DNA of 50,095 nt from an uncultured Lachnospiraceae bacterium (GCA_944376745.1 CALWDR010000190.1:1-50095); one strand, 5' to 3'. Numbered from the stretch's first letter, positions 35,102-43,744 are shown. Notes: generated by a model from the letters alone, not told the origin. Numbers and translations are program-made.

Positions 35102-35630
35102 CACGTTCATCCAAATCCTTTTGCAGAAGCTCCAGGTAGGGCACCAGAACGCCGCCCCCGGAGGCAAAAAAGTACTGGGGCCACAACTCCTCATAGCGAA
35201 AGCTCTTGCGCCCGCCCGCTTCTGCCCGGTTCCAGAAGGTCACAAGCTGCCGGAGGGGCAGATAGTAAAATTCCTCCCGGTGGGAGAAATAGAGGATCAG
35301 AAAGGAGACGCCCCCCTGCTTCTCAAAATTTTCCATGAACGCCATCTGGTGCTCGTGGACATTTTGCAGGGGAAAGGTGTCCGTATGGCACTCCTTGGCG
35401 TCGAAGCACACGGGAATCCCCTGCACCGCGCCGATATAGTCCACCGTGCTTTTCTGATCAAAGTAGGCCAGGGTGATGTGGCGGCTCTCCTTGTCGATCT
35501 GGATGGGCGTGATGGGAGTGGGTATCTTCTGGATCAGCGCCAGACCGCACTCCAGATATTTTTCATTGGTCCGGTTGATAAATTCCTCCAGGGTGGAGCC
35601 CCGAAGGCCCCGGGAGTTCCAGGTAGCCAT
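35091..35630 (-). CDS. recU: RecU-like Holliday junction resolvase
   Basis: 179 residues starting MATWNSRGLRGSTLEEFINR. The nuclease core shows DQKSTVDYIG and CFDAKEC, the acidic/Lys active site of RecU-type resolvases, and later FLILYFSHREEFYYLP. RecU cuts four-way DNA junctions in recombination. The ATG overlaps the stop of the histidine phosphatase gene (TGATG). The frame is also open upstream, but only this start gives the family N-terminus. Confidence 0.9.
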   Translation of the reverse strand: MATWNSRGLRGSTLEEFINRTNEKYLECGLALIQKIPTPITPIQIDKESRHITLAYFDQKSTVDYIGAVQGIPVCFDAKECHTDTFPLQNVHEHQMAFMENFEKQGGVSFLILYFSHREEFYYLPLRQLVTFWNRAEAGGRKSFRYEELWPQYFFASGGGVLVPYLELLQKDLDERVDK

Positions 35631-36295
35631 CAGACAAACCTTCTTTCCGCAGAACCCTTGCCGCCGCCGGCGGTCTCCTGCTGATAATAGAGACGGTGTT
35701 CCTCCTGCATGGTGATCCTGTGATCCTGCACCCGCGCGATGTTGACGCTGCAGTTGGGCTGCTCCATGGTCCAATAATCCTTCAGCTCCATGTGCTTGAT
35801 GATGCAGAGAAATGCCCGCACCACGGCCCCGTGGCAGACCACCAGCACATGCTCATGGCTTCCCTCCAGGGGCAGGATCTCCTCTTCCAAGAAGCGTCTG
35901 ATCCGCTCAAAAACCTCTTCGTAGCTCTCGGCGCTGCCCTGGGGCCTGTAATGGACCGGATCGTCAAAGCATTTGTTGATCTCTCTGTAAGCCGGATTGG
36001 TGCGAAGCTCGGCGACTTTGATCCCTTCGTAGGAGCCGAAGCTCATCTCCCGGACCCGCTGGCTGACCCGGACAGGCGCCGGACCGTCCCCGGCGATGAT
36101 CTCCGCCGTCAGTCTGGCCCGCTGGTAAGGGCTTGTAAATATGGCGTCAAAGACGATCCCGTCTCTTCGAAAACCGTCCCGGGTCTGTTTTGCCAACTGG
36201 ATTCCGTAATCATTTAAGGGGATGTCCACGGAGCCCTGGAGCCGTCCCTGGCGGTTCCAGTCCGTCTCTCCGTGGCGCATGATATATAACTGCAT
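35630..36295 (-). CDS. Histidine phosphatase family protein
   Basis: 221 residues. The catalytic RHGET motif is at the N-terminus (LYIMRHGETDWN), with the second Arg in SPYQRARLTAEI, and the second catalytic His in VVCHGAVVRAFL. This is the phosphoglycerate-mutase/phosphatase superfamily, here of the small-molecule phosphatase type, substrate unknown. ATG 36295 follows GAGGA six bases upstream. It is cotranscribed with recU and diverges from the M18 peptidase gene across a family B element. Confidence 0.9.
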   Translation of the reverse strand: MQLYIMRHGETDWNRQGRLQGSVDIPLNDYGIQLAKQTRDGFRRDGIVFDAIFTSPYQRARLTAEIIAGDGPAPVRVSQRVREMSFGSYEGIKVAELRTNPAYREINKCFDDPVHYRPQGSAESYEEVFERIRRFLEEEILPLEGSHEHVLVVCHGAVVRAFLCIIKHMELKDYWTMEQPNCSVNIARVQDHRITMQEEHRLYYQQETAGGGKGSAERRFV

Positions 36296-36353
36296 AGGCT
36301 TCCTCATCTTCTGTTCTAATTTCGTTTCCGTCTGAAAATCATATCATGATGAA

Positions 36354-36536
36354 AGCGTCAAAAGGTATTTTGACGCTCATGATACACGAATTGCTGCGTG
36401 CTAACGCACTCCCGCAATTCTAAAACACCTCAAATCCGCTCATTTTTCTTCGAAAAATGGCTACTTTTCGGTGTTTTGCGCGCCCCAAGGTCATACTTGC
36501 CTGCGCAAGCGCAGCCCGCATGATCTTTTGACGCTT
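36354..36536. repeat. Family B structured intergenic element, copy a
   Basis: An outer stem AAGCGTCAAAAG/CTTTTGACGCTT (36354... with ...36536) encloses three hairpins: 36388-36420 (GAATTGC/GCAATTC with inner GTGC/GCAC), 36422-36477 (AAAACACC/GGTGTTTT with inner CATTTTTC/GAAAAATG), and about 36489-36527 (GGTCAT/ATGATC around CTGCGCAAGCGCAG). It fills the region between the divergent phosphatase and M18 genes. Its arms extend outward with similar ATCAT..TAT sequences on both sides. Copy b at 40,336-40,499 has the same architecture. Confidence 0.85.
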
Positions 36537-36625
36537 GTATCATAGTATAGTAGTGTTACAGGAAGAAGCGGTCCCCACGGAGGGCCGCAGAGCCGCGGCG
36601 GCGGCAGCGTAAGGAGGAAAACGCA

Positions 36626-38035
36626 ATGACGAGCAACAAAGAGATTGAAAAATTGACGGCGCTGTTGAAGGCCGGGACAAGTCCGGCCCTGGCGGTGGAG
36701 GAGGCCGCAAGGCAGCTTGCGGAGGCGGGCTTTGAAGAGCTGTCCTTTGGAAATACCTGGGGACTGACCCAGGGCGGGAAATATTATATGAAGCACCACG
36801 ACACCACGCTGTTTGCCTTCACCGTTGGGGAGAAGCTGGATTACCGGGACGGCTTCCGCATGGCGGCGGCCCACACCGACTACCCCTGCCTGCGGGTGAA
36901 GCCGAACCCGGATATCACGTCCGCCGGATACCGTCAGCTCAACGTGGAGGTCTACGGCGGCCCTATTTTAAATACCTGGCTGGACAGACCGCTTTCCATC
37001 AGCGGGCGGGTGGCTCTAAGGAGCGGGGACGTGATGCGCCCCAGGGTGCGCCTGCTGTCGGTGGAGCGGCCGCTGATGGTGATCCCCAACCTGGCCATCC
37101 ATCTGAATAAGGAGGTCAACAAGGGTGTGGAGCTGAACCGCCAGACGGATCTGCTTCCCATTATCGGAACCTTATCCGCGCTGGGAAGAGAGGAAGGCGG
37201 AGGCGCTGAGCCGGACGGCAAAGAGGCGGAAGCGGGCGAAAGCTTTTTGGACTTCCTGGCCCGGGAACTCTCCGCGGACCGAGAGCACTCCGCAGGCCGG
37301 GAGCATTCCGCAGACCGGGAGCATTCCGCAGATCAGGAGCACTCCGTGACCAGGGAGGATATTCTGGACTATGAGCTTTCTGTCACCTGCCTGGAGGAGC
37401 CCAGGCTGGCGGGACTGAAGCAGGAGCTGCTTTTGTCGCCCAGGCTTGACAATCTCACCTCGGTGCAGGCGCTGGTATCCGGTATCATAAACGGAGGCCG
37501 CAGGGAGGGCTTCAACCTGATCGCCCTTTTTGACCACGAGGAGGTGGGAAGCCGCAGCAAGCAGGGGGCGGCCTCTCTGATGCTTCTGCATCTGCTGGAA
37601 AAAATATGCGAAAGCTTCGGCAGGACGCCCATGCAGACCAAGGAGATTATCTACGATTCCCTGCTGCTGTCGGTGGACGTGGCCCAGGGCACCCATCCCA
37701 ACTATCTGGGGAAAATGGATGTGACCAACCGCCCGGTGTTAAACGGCGGCCTCTGCATCAAGGAGGCGTGTTCCCAGTCCTACGCCACGGACTGCGGGGC
37801 GGTGGCCATCGTGGAGCAGCTCTGCCGAGCCGGGGAGATTCCCTACCAGAAATTTGTGAACCGCTCTGACCTGCCGGGAGGCGGAACTTTAGGCGCCATT
37901 GCCTCCAGCGTGATCCCCGTCCCCACCGTGGACATCGGGGTGCCGCTTCTGGCCATGCACTCGGCGGTGGAGACCATGGGCGTTCAGGATCAGCTGGCGA
38001 TCACGGATCTTTTGACAGCCTACTTTTCTCGCTAG
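36626..38035 (+). CDS. apeB: M18 family aminopeptidase
   Basis: 469 residues. Zinc ligands and active-site motifs are visible: AHTDYPCLRVKPNP, FDHEEVGSRSKQGA, and the late PVPTVDIGVPLLAMHSAVET. It removes N-terminal acidic or other residues from peptides in the cytoplasm. Between about residues 190 and 240 it carries a linker with four imperfect copies of the hexapeptide SADREH, absent from typical family members. GGAGG lies eight bases before the ATG. The transglutaminase gene follows after 11 bases. Confidence 0.93.
   Translation: MTSNKEIEKLTALLKAGTSPALAVEEAARQLAEAGFEELSFGNTWGLTQGGKYYMKHHDTTLFAFTVGEKLDYRDGFRMAAAHTDYPCLRVKPNPDITSAGYRQLNVEVYGGPILNTWLDRPLSISGRVALRSGDVMRPRVRLLSVERPLMVIPNLAIHLNKEVNKGVELNRQTDLLPIIGTLSALGREEGGGAEPDGKEAEAGESFLDFLARELSADREHSAGREHSADREHSADQEHSVTREDILDYELSVTCLEEPRLAGLKQELLLSPRLDNLTSVQALVSGIINGGRREGFNLIALFDHEEVGSRSKQGAASLMLLHLLEKICESFGRTPMQTKEIIYDSLLLSVDVAQGTHPNYLGKMDVTNRPVLNGGLCIKEACSQSYATDCGAVAIVEQLCRAGEIPYQKFVNRSDLPGGGTLGAIASSVIPVPTVDIGVPLLAMHSAVETMGVQDQLAITDLLTAYFSR
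37271..37342. repeat. 18-bp in-frame tandem repeat in the M18 peptidase gene
   Basis: Four adjacent 18-bp units (37271, 37289, 37307, 37325), TCCGCAGACCGGGAGCAT type, encoding SADREH. Confidence 0.92.
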
Positions 38036-38046
38036 GAGGTGAGGCA

Positions 38047-39282
38047 GTGAGACGAGTCAGAGTCAAAATTCTGGCGGTACTGTGCGCCCTCAGTATGGCG
38101 CTGCTTTCCGGCTGTGGAGTTTCCTGGACGGAGGTGATCCGGGAGGGCCTTAGCCAGCTCCAGCAGGAGGAGCTTAAGCAGAGGGAACCGTCCGGGGAGG
38201 AACCCCAGGCGGGGGAGACAGACAAAGAGCCGTCCCGATCCCCGGCAGAAAACGGGGAGCCGGAGGAAAAATGGGAGCCGGCGCCGGAAATTTCTGACGG
38301 GAACTATGCCTATGAGTGCCTGGACGAAACCGGAAAAGAGGTTTACGACCAGATGCTGCAAACTATTTTAAGCTATGAGGAATCCGTGGAGCTGGCCACC
38401 ACGGACACGGAGGTCATGGGAAAGGCCTATGAGGCTTTGTGCGCCGATTACGGCGGCCTGTTCTGGGTGCAGGGCTACACCTTTACCAGCTACACCATGG
38501 GAGAGAAGGTGGTGGGGCTGGAATTTGCGCCGGATTACCGGATGGAGGAGCAGCAGAAGGACGCTTACCAGCAACAGGTGGACCAGGTGGTGGAGGCGTG
38601 GCTTGCGGGGATCTCTCCCCAGGCTTCCGATTATGAGAAGGCCCGGTTTGTCTTTGAGTCGCTGATCGAGCGGGTGGACTATGTGGAGGGAGCCCCGGAG
38701 AACCAGACGATCTTAAGCGTCTTTCTGTACGGGGAGACGGTCTGCCAGGGGTATGCCAGCGCCACCCAGTACCTGCTTCAGAGGCTGGGAATCCCCGCTG
38801 CCATTATTTCCGGCTACGCTAACGGGGAGGCCCACGCCTGGAATCTGATCGCCCTGGACGGGGTTTATTACTATATGGACACCACCTGGGGCAATTCCAC
38901 TTACCTCGACCAGGACAGCCTGCAGGAGAAATTTGTCAATCACAATTTCATGTGCATGACGGAGAGGGAGTTGTTGTTGAATCACCAGCCGGAGACGAGC
39001 TTTCCCCTGCCGGAGTGCAACTCCATTGAACACAACTACTACGTGCAGGAGGGACGGTATTTTGACGCCTGGGACCCGGAGGCCATCGGTTCCGTTTTCC
39101 GGGAGGCCTGGGAGAGCGGACAGCCCTTTGTGTCGGTGAAATTTGTAAATGAGCAGCTTTATGACCAGATGAAGGATTATTTTGTCCACGAGCAGAGGAT
39201 CACCGATTACTGCGCCGGGATCGACACCATTTACTATATGGAAGCGCCGGAATTTTGCGTCTTCACCGTGAACTTTGATTAA
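38047..39282 (+). CDS. Transglutaminase-like lipoprotein
   Basis: 411 residues. A signal peptide with lipobox LLSGCG anchors the protein to the membrane. A Pro/Glu-rich linker leads to a transglutaminase-like domain whose catalytic triad is seen as Cys in GETVCQGYASATQYLL, His in GEAHAWNLIALDG and Asp in YYMDTTWGNS. It may hydrolyse or cross-link cell-surface peptides. GTG start at 38047 with AGGAGG upstream. Confidence 0.85.
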   Translation: MRRVRVKILAVLCALSMALLSGCGVSWTEVIREGLSQLQQEELKQREPSGEEPQAGETDKEPSRSPAENGEPEEKWEPAPEISDGNYAYECLDETGKEVYDQMLQTILSYEESVELATTDTEVMGKAYEALCADYGGLFWVQGYTFTSYTMGEKVVGLEFAPDYRMEEQQKDAYQQQVDQVVEAWLAGISPQASDYEKARFVFESLIERVDYVEGAPENQTILSVFLYGETVCQGYASATQYLLQRLGIPAAIISGYANGEAHAWNLIALDGVYYYMDTTWGNSTYLDQDSLQEKFVNHNFMCMTERELLLNHQPETSFPLPECNSIEHNYYVQEGRYFDAWDPEAIGSVFREAWESGQPFVSVKFVNEQLYDQMKDYFVHEQRITDYCAGIDTIYYMEAPEFCVFTVNFD

Positions 39283-39379
39283 ACTTTTATAAAATCTGCG
39301 GGAAAGCCTTTTCAAAGAGGTGGGATTGTGTTAGTATTAAGTAGTATTAAAAACTACATCTGGGGACAAGGAGGATAAT

Positions 39380-40219
39380 ATGAGCTATAAAATTGTGGTG
39401 GACAGTTGTGGGGAACTGCCGGAAAAATTAAAAAAGGATTTTCACTTTGAGTCGGTGCCGCTGGAAATTTTTGTGGACGATTACCATATTCTGGACGACG
39501 ATACCTTTGATCAGGCGGATTTTCTGAGGAAAATGAAGGAGAGTCCCAACTGTCCCAAATCCACCTGCCCCTCCCCGGAGCGGTATATGATGGCCTATAA
39601 CTGTGAAGCGGAACACATTTACACGGTCACCCTGTCCTCGAAGCTGAGCGGTTCCTACAACAGCGCCGAGCTTGGAAAGCTGCTTTACATTGAGGAAAAG
39701 GGAGAGAAGCAGATCCATGTCTTTGACTCCAAATCGGCCTCCGTGGGGGAGACCCTCATTGCCATGAAGATTCAGGAGTGCGAGGAGGCGGGCATGGCCT
39801 TTGAGGAGGTGGTCTCCACGGTGGACGCCTTCATCGAGGAGATGGATACCTTCTTTGTGCTGGAGACCTTGGAGACCCTTCGGAAAAATGGGCGTCTCAG
39901 CAATCTCAAGGCTTTCGTGGCCAGCGCCCTCAACATCAAGCCGGTGATGGGAGCCACCCCGGACGGCCAGATCACCCAACTGGACCAGGCCAGGGGCGTC
40001 AACAAAGCCCTGGACAAGATGATCGCGGTGATGCAGGATAAGGTGGTAAACTGTGAGAACAAGATCCTGGGCATCGCCCACTGCAACTGTCCCCAGCGGG
40101 CAAGATCCGTGGCGGAGAAGGCGGAGAAGCTCTGCCGGTTCAAGGACATCTTCGTGGTGGATACCGGGGGGATCAGCAGTCTCTACGCCAACGACGGCGG
40201 GATCATCATGGTGGTGTAG
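39380..40219 (+). CDS. DegV family fatty-acid-binding protein
   Basis: 279 residues: MSYKIVVDSCGELPE, then TCPSPERYMMAY, the YTVTLSSKLSGSYNSA ligand-site motif, FFVLETLETLRKNGRLS and the closing IFVVDTGG. DegV/FakB-type proteins bind a fatty acid and can present it to fatty-acid kinase. No FakA gene is in the window. AAGGAGG precedes the ATG and a strong terminator follows. Confidence 0.92.
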   Translation: MSYKIVVDSCGELPEKLKKDFHFESVPLEIFVDDYHILDDDTFDQADFLRKMKESPNCPKSTCPSPERYMMAYNCEAEHIYTVTLSSKLSGSYNSAELGKLLYIEEKGEKQIHVFDSKSASVGETLIAMKIQECEEAGMAFEEVVSTVDAFIEEMDTFFVLETLETLRKNGRLSNLKAFVASALNIKPVMGATPDGQITQLDQARGVNKALDKMIAVMQDKVVNCENKILGIAHCNCPQRARSVAEKAEKLCRFKDIFVVDTGGISSLYANDGGIIMVV

Positions 40220-40237
40220 AGAAAGCGGATAGAAAGA

Positions 40238-40282
40238 AAATCCTGCTGCCGGTCACGGAGTGATAGGCAGCAGGATTTTTTA
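40238..40282 (+). terminator. Intrinsic terminator after the DegV gene
   Basis: AAATCCTGCTGCC pairs with GGCAGCAGGATTT, followed by a T-run. Confidence 0.9.
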
Positions 40283-40335
40283 GGTAATTTTTCCTTCTAA
40301 ACCCCCATGTCCGCTGACGCGGACGTCACTAACCA

Positions 40336-40499
40336 TGAAAGCCCACGGATTGCTCCGTGCTTACGCACTCCCGCAATCCTACCTGTATTCGCAATCCGGC
40401 CGATCGGCCTACTTGCTCATACAGGTTATCGTCGCCAAATCAGAGACATCCCGGTCTGCAAGCAGCTCGTTCCGTCTCTGCTTTGCGACTGGGCTTTCA
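40336..40499. repeat. Family B structured intergenic element, copy b
   Basis: A perfect 10-bp outer stem TGAAAGCCCA/TGGGCTTTCA (40336-40345 with 40490-40499) closes three hairpins: 40347-40379 (GGATTGC/GCAATCC, inner GTGC/GCAC), 40381-40426 (ACCTGTAT/ATACAGGT, inner palindrome GGCCGATCGGCC) and 40431-40489 (GTCGC/GCGAC, CAGAGAC/GTCTCTG, loop CTGCAAGCAG). The right arm overlaps the stop codon of the alpha/beta hydrolase gene. Confidence 0.88.
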
Positions 40500-41480
40500 C
40501 AGTAAAAATGTAAACACCGTCTCATAGTAGAGCTCCGGGTCCTTGTCCACCGCCTGGGCGTGCCCGGCGCCGGGGATGATCAGAAGCTCCTTCTCTGTGG
40601 GCACGGCCTCATAGAGCTCATAGGCCATGGACACCGGCACCATGTCGTCCTCCTCCCCATGGATGATCAGTACCGGCAGATCGGCATTTTTCACGGAGTT
40701 CAGCGCCGAGGCTTCCTTCAGGTCGTAGCCGCCCCGAAGCTGGAGCATCAGGTTCATGCTGTCCAGGATGGGGAAGGAGGGCAGGCCGAACCAGTCCTTC
40801 ATCTGCTTGGCGAACATACTGTAGGCGTCGGTGTAGGCGCAGTCGCTGACGATGGCCTTCACCGCTTCCGGAAGCTCTTCCCCGGACATCATGAGGGCGC
40901 AGGCGCCGCCCATGGACTGGCCGTGGATGACGATCTGTGCCTCTGGGTCTCGCTCTAAAATCTCCTGAAGCCACAGGAGATTGTCCAGCCGGTCGGTCCA
41001 GCCCATGCCGATGAAATCTCCCTCGCTTGCGCCGCTGCAGCGCATGTCCGGCACCATGGCGTTGTAGCCCTGCCCGGCATATTCGCAGGCCAGAGGGTAC
41101 AGCTCCTCTTTCCAGCCGGTGTAGCCGTGCAGCAGAAGCACCCATTTATGGCTCTCACCTTCCGCGTAAAAGGCGGTGCCCACCAGCTGATAGCCGTCTG
41201 TGGTGGTGACGGTCAGGGATTCCGCCTCCACCGTTTCCAGCCACTGGTTGGTTTTGGCTATGGAAGCATTGCGGTTGTTCTGGATATCATCGGTGTGCAC
41301 CAGCGCCTCCACGGAGGTCTCCGTCACGGTCTCAAATACCTCCGTTTTCTCCATGAAGGAGGGGACCAGCGCCAGGCTCACCAGGAAATAGCAGATCACC
41401 CAGTAGAGGATGAACAGGAACAGGAAAACGCCAAGCAGGATATAACGTAATTTCTTTCGTGATTTCTGTCTCGTCTTCAT
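40497..41480 (-). CDS. Membrane-anchored alpha/beta hydrolase
   Basis: 327 residues. One N-terminal membrane helix (about 12-34), then an alpha/beta hydrolase fold with oxyanion motif LLLHGYTGWKEEL, nucleophile elbow GQSMGGA, acid HGEEDDMVP and a catalytic His in PGAGHAQAV. The active site probably faces outside. Substrate unknown. The stop codon lies in a family B stem. Confidence 0.88.
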   Translation of the reverse strand: MKTRQKSRKKLRYILLGVFLFLFILYWVICYFLVSLALVPSFMEKTEVFETVTETSVEALVHTDDIQNNRNASIAKTNQWLETVEAESLTVTTTDGYQLVGTAFYAEGESHKWVLLLHGYTGWKEELYPLACEYAGQGYNAMVPDMRCSGASEGDFIGMGWTDRLDNLLWLQEILERDPEAQIVIHGQSMGGACALMMSGEELPEAVKAIVSDCAYTDAYSMFAKQMKDWFGLPSFPILDSMNLMLQLRGGYDLKEASALNSVKNADLPVLIIHGEEDDMVPVSMAYELYEAVPTEKELLIIPGAGHAQAVDKDPELYYETVFTFLL

Positions 41481-41567
41481 GTGTGTCAGCCCTTTAAAGT
41501 ATCATAATAAAAATCGTGTAATAAGTGAGTTTTTCTCTAACCGCTTAGGTATCTGAAACGGAAGCTG

Positions 41568-42815
41568 CTATACCGCCGACGAATTTAAGTATGCCACCTG
41601 CTCGTCCGTCAGCATGTCGATTTTAATGCCAAGGAACGAAAGCTTTCTTCTGGCTACCTCCAGATCCACCTCTCTTGGCACGTTGATGAGCTTTTCTTTC
41701 AGGCTGTCCTTGTGCTCCACCAGGTATTTGGCGCTCAGGGCCTGGATGGCGAAGCTCATGTCCATGATCTCCGCCGGATGTCCGTCCCCGGCGGCCAGAT
41801 TTACCAGACGGCCCTCCGCCAGCACGTAGATCCACTGTCCCTCGGAAATCTTGTAGCCCACGATATTTTTGCGCTGGTCGATGGTATCTAAGGCGATCTC
41901 ACGGAGCCGCTTCATATCGATCTCCACGTCGAAATGTCCCGCGTTGCAGAGGATGGCTCCATTTTTCATGACCTTGAAATCTTCCTCGTCGATGACATGA
42001 TTGCAGCCGGTGACGGTGATGAAGAAATCGCCGATCCTGGCGGCCTCGTTCATGGGCATCACCTCAAAGCCGTCCATCACCGCCTCGATGGCCTTGATGG
42101 GATCGATCTCCGTCACGATGACCTTGGCGCCCAGGCCCTTGGCCCGCATGGCCACGCCCTTGCCGCACCAGCCGTAGCCGGCCACCACCACGTATTTTCC
42201 GGCCACGATCAGGTTGGTAGTCCGATTGATCCCGTCAAAGACGGACTGGCCCGTGCCGTAGCGGTTGTCGAAGAGGTGCTTGCAGTCGGCGTTGTTGACC
42301 AGCACCATGGGGAACTGCAATTCGCCCTTGTTGGCCATGGCGATGAGGCGGATGATGCCCGTGGTGGTCTCCTCGCAGCCGCCGATGACGTGTTTGATCT
42401 TCTCCGGGTATTTGGTGTGCAGGGCGTTTACCAGATCGCCGCCGTCGTCGATGATGATGTTGCAGTCATGGGAAAGGACCTGGCCGATGTGGTGCTCGTA
42501 CTCCTCCGGGGTGGAGTCGTACCAGGCATAGACCGTAAGGCCAGCGGCCACCAGGGCGGCGGCCACGTCGTCCTGGGTGGAGAGGGGGTTGCTTCCGGTG
42601 ACGTACATGTCCGCCCCTCCGGCGGCCAGCACCTTGCAGAGGTAGGCCGTCTTTGCTTCCAGATGGATGGAGAGGGCGATGCGGATGCCCGCAAAGGGCC
42701 TGGTCCTTGAAAATTCCTCCTCCAGGCTCCGAAGAAGGGGGCAGTTCTTTTTCACCCAGTCTATCTTGTGTTCGCCGGACGGCGCCAGGGTAATGTCTCT
42801 GATTTCGCTTGTCAT
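41568..42815 (-). CDS. ahcY: S-adenosylhomocysteine hydrolase
   Basis: 415 residues. SAH hydrolase splits S-adenosylhomocysteine to adenosine and homocysteine with bound NAD. Motifs: SIHLEAKTAYL, the NNADCKHLFDNRYGTGQS substrate site, NAD-binding VVAGYGWCGKGVA, and the ending VAYLNSSAV. It is of the shorter Clostridial/archaeal type; some of these act on S-inosylhomocysteine, which I cannot exclude. AGGAGG precedes the ATG. It diverges from the exporter genes through overlapping promoters. Confidence 0.93.
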   Translation of the reverse strand: MTSEIRDITLAPSGEHKIDWVKKNCPLLRSLEEEFSRTRPFAGIRIALSIHLEAKTAYLCKVLAAGGADMYVTGSNPLSTQDDVAAALVAAGLTVYAWYDSTPEEYEHHIGQVLSHDCNIIIDDGGDLVNALHTKYPEKIKHVIGGCEETTTGIIRLIAMANKGELQFPMVLVNNADCKHLFDNRYGTGQSVFDGINRTTNLIVAGKYVVVAGYGWCGKGVAMRAKGLGAKVIVTEIDPIKAIEAVMDGFEVMPMNEAARIGDFFITVTGCNHVIDEEDFKVMKNGAILCNAGHFDVEIDMKRLREIALDTIDQRKNIVGYKISEGQWIYVLAEGRLVNLAAGDGHPAEIMDMSFAIQALSAKYLVEHKDSLKEKLINVPREVDLEVARRKLSFLGIKIDMLTDEQVAYLNSSAV

Positions 42816-42850
42816 GTTATTTCCTCCTGATTAAGTTTTCCATATTTGTT

Positions 42851-42879
42851 ATTATAGCGGATAATTTAAACGTTGACAA
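42851..42879 (-). promoter_or_regulatory. Sigma-A promoter of ahcY
   Basis: Minus strand TTGTCA (42874-42879), 17 bases, TATAAT (42851-42856). Its -35 overlaps the -35 of the plus-strand promoter for the exporter genes. Confidence 0.85.
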
Positions 42880-42901
42880 GGGATTCCGGTATTGGTAAGA
42901 T
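42873..42901 (+). promoter_or_regulatory. Sigma-A promoter of the ThrE-type exporter operon
   Basis: TTGACA (42873-42878), 17 bases, TAAGAT (42896-42901). It shares its -35 bases with the divergent ahcY promoter. Confidence 0.82.
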
Positions 42902-42970
42902 TTAGGGGCAGAGTTGCCGTTACTGGTCACTGTGCGATCAGCAGCACGCTTCGCGATTGGGGAGGAATTT

Positions 42971-43744
42971 ATGGAAGAAAGTCAGAAAATTTTAAAATTA
43001 GCGGTCTCCATCGGGGAGGAGCTTTTGAAAAACGGCGGGGAGATCTACCGGGTGCAGGAGACCATCGGGCGGGTCCTGGAAGCCTACGGGATGGAAGAGT
43101 ACAATGTGTTCGTGGTGTCCAACGGGATTTTTGCCACGGTGCACGAGGACAGGCCGGACCGGGGCAGTATGGTGCGCTATGTGCCCCTGGGCAAGGTGCA
43201 TCTGGGCAAGGTGACGGCCCTAAACCAGCTTTCCAGGGAGATCTGCGCCGGGAAATATACCCTGGAGGAGGCCTGCGAGGAGCTTGCGCGGTGCAGGCAG
43301 ATGCCGGGGGTTCGGAATCTTGGAAAGCTTCTGGCCTCCGGCATGGGCTGCGGCGCCTTCTGCTATCTGTTCGGCGGGAGAGTCCGGGAGGCATTGATCG
43401 CCTTTGGCCTTGGCATGCTCCTATGGATGTTCATGCAGGCCCTGGCAAGAGGAAGGGTTTCCAAGTTTCTCGTGAGCATCCTGGGCAGCGTCCTGGTGAC
43501 GGCGGTGAGCTTTGGCCTGTCCGCCTTGGGGCTTGACATTATGCGGGATAAGGTGGTCATCGGAGCCATCATGCTGCTGGTGCCGGGGGTGCCTTTGACC
43601 ACCGCCATCCGGGAATTGTTCAGCGGCGATTATCTGTCGGGAATCATTCATCTGGCGGACGCGCTGATCACGGCGGCCTGCATCGCGGTGGGCGTGGGAG
43701 CCGCGGTGAAGGTATTTCAGGTCTTTGGAGGGATGAGCTTATGA
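42971..43744 (+). CDS. ThrE-type exporter, large subunit
   Basis: 257 residues from ATG 42971 (GGAGGAATTT upstream). The first about 115 residues form the hydrophilic ThrE domain (EELLKNGGEIYRVQETI, YNVFVVSNGIFATV) and the rest about five membrane helices, including the GAIMLLVPGVPLTTAIREL signature. In one-gene relatives this half and the next gene are fused to a threonine/serine exporter. The stop codon lies in the first copy of a 40-bp-period duplication. Confidence 0.88.
   Translation: MEESQKILKLAVSIGEELLKNGGEIYRVQETIGRVLEAYGMEEYNVFVVSNGIFATVHEDRPDRGSMVRYVPLGKVHLGKVTALNQLSREICAGKYTLEEACEELARCRQMPGVRNLGKLLASGMGCGAFCYLFGGRVREALIAFGLGMLLWMFMQALARGRVSKFLVSILGSVLVTAVSFGLSALGLDIMRDKVVIGAIMLLVPGVPLTTAIRELFSGDYLSGIIHLADALITAACIAVGVGAAVKVFQVFGGMSL

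Noticed and set aside
37265..37345. Short tandem repeats considered as a CRISPR array
   Set aside because: The 18-bp units are directly adjacent with no spacers and stay in frame inside a peptidase gene.
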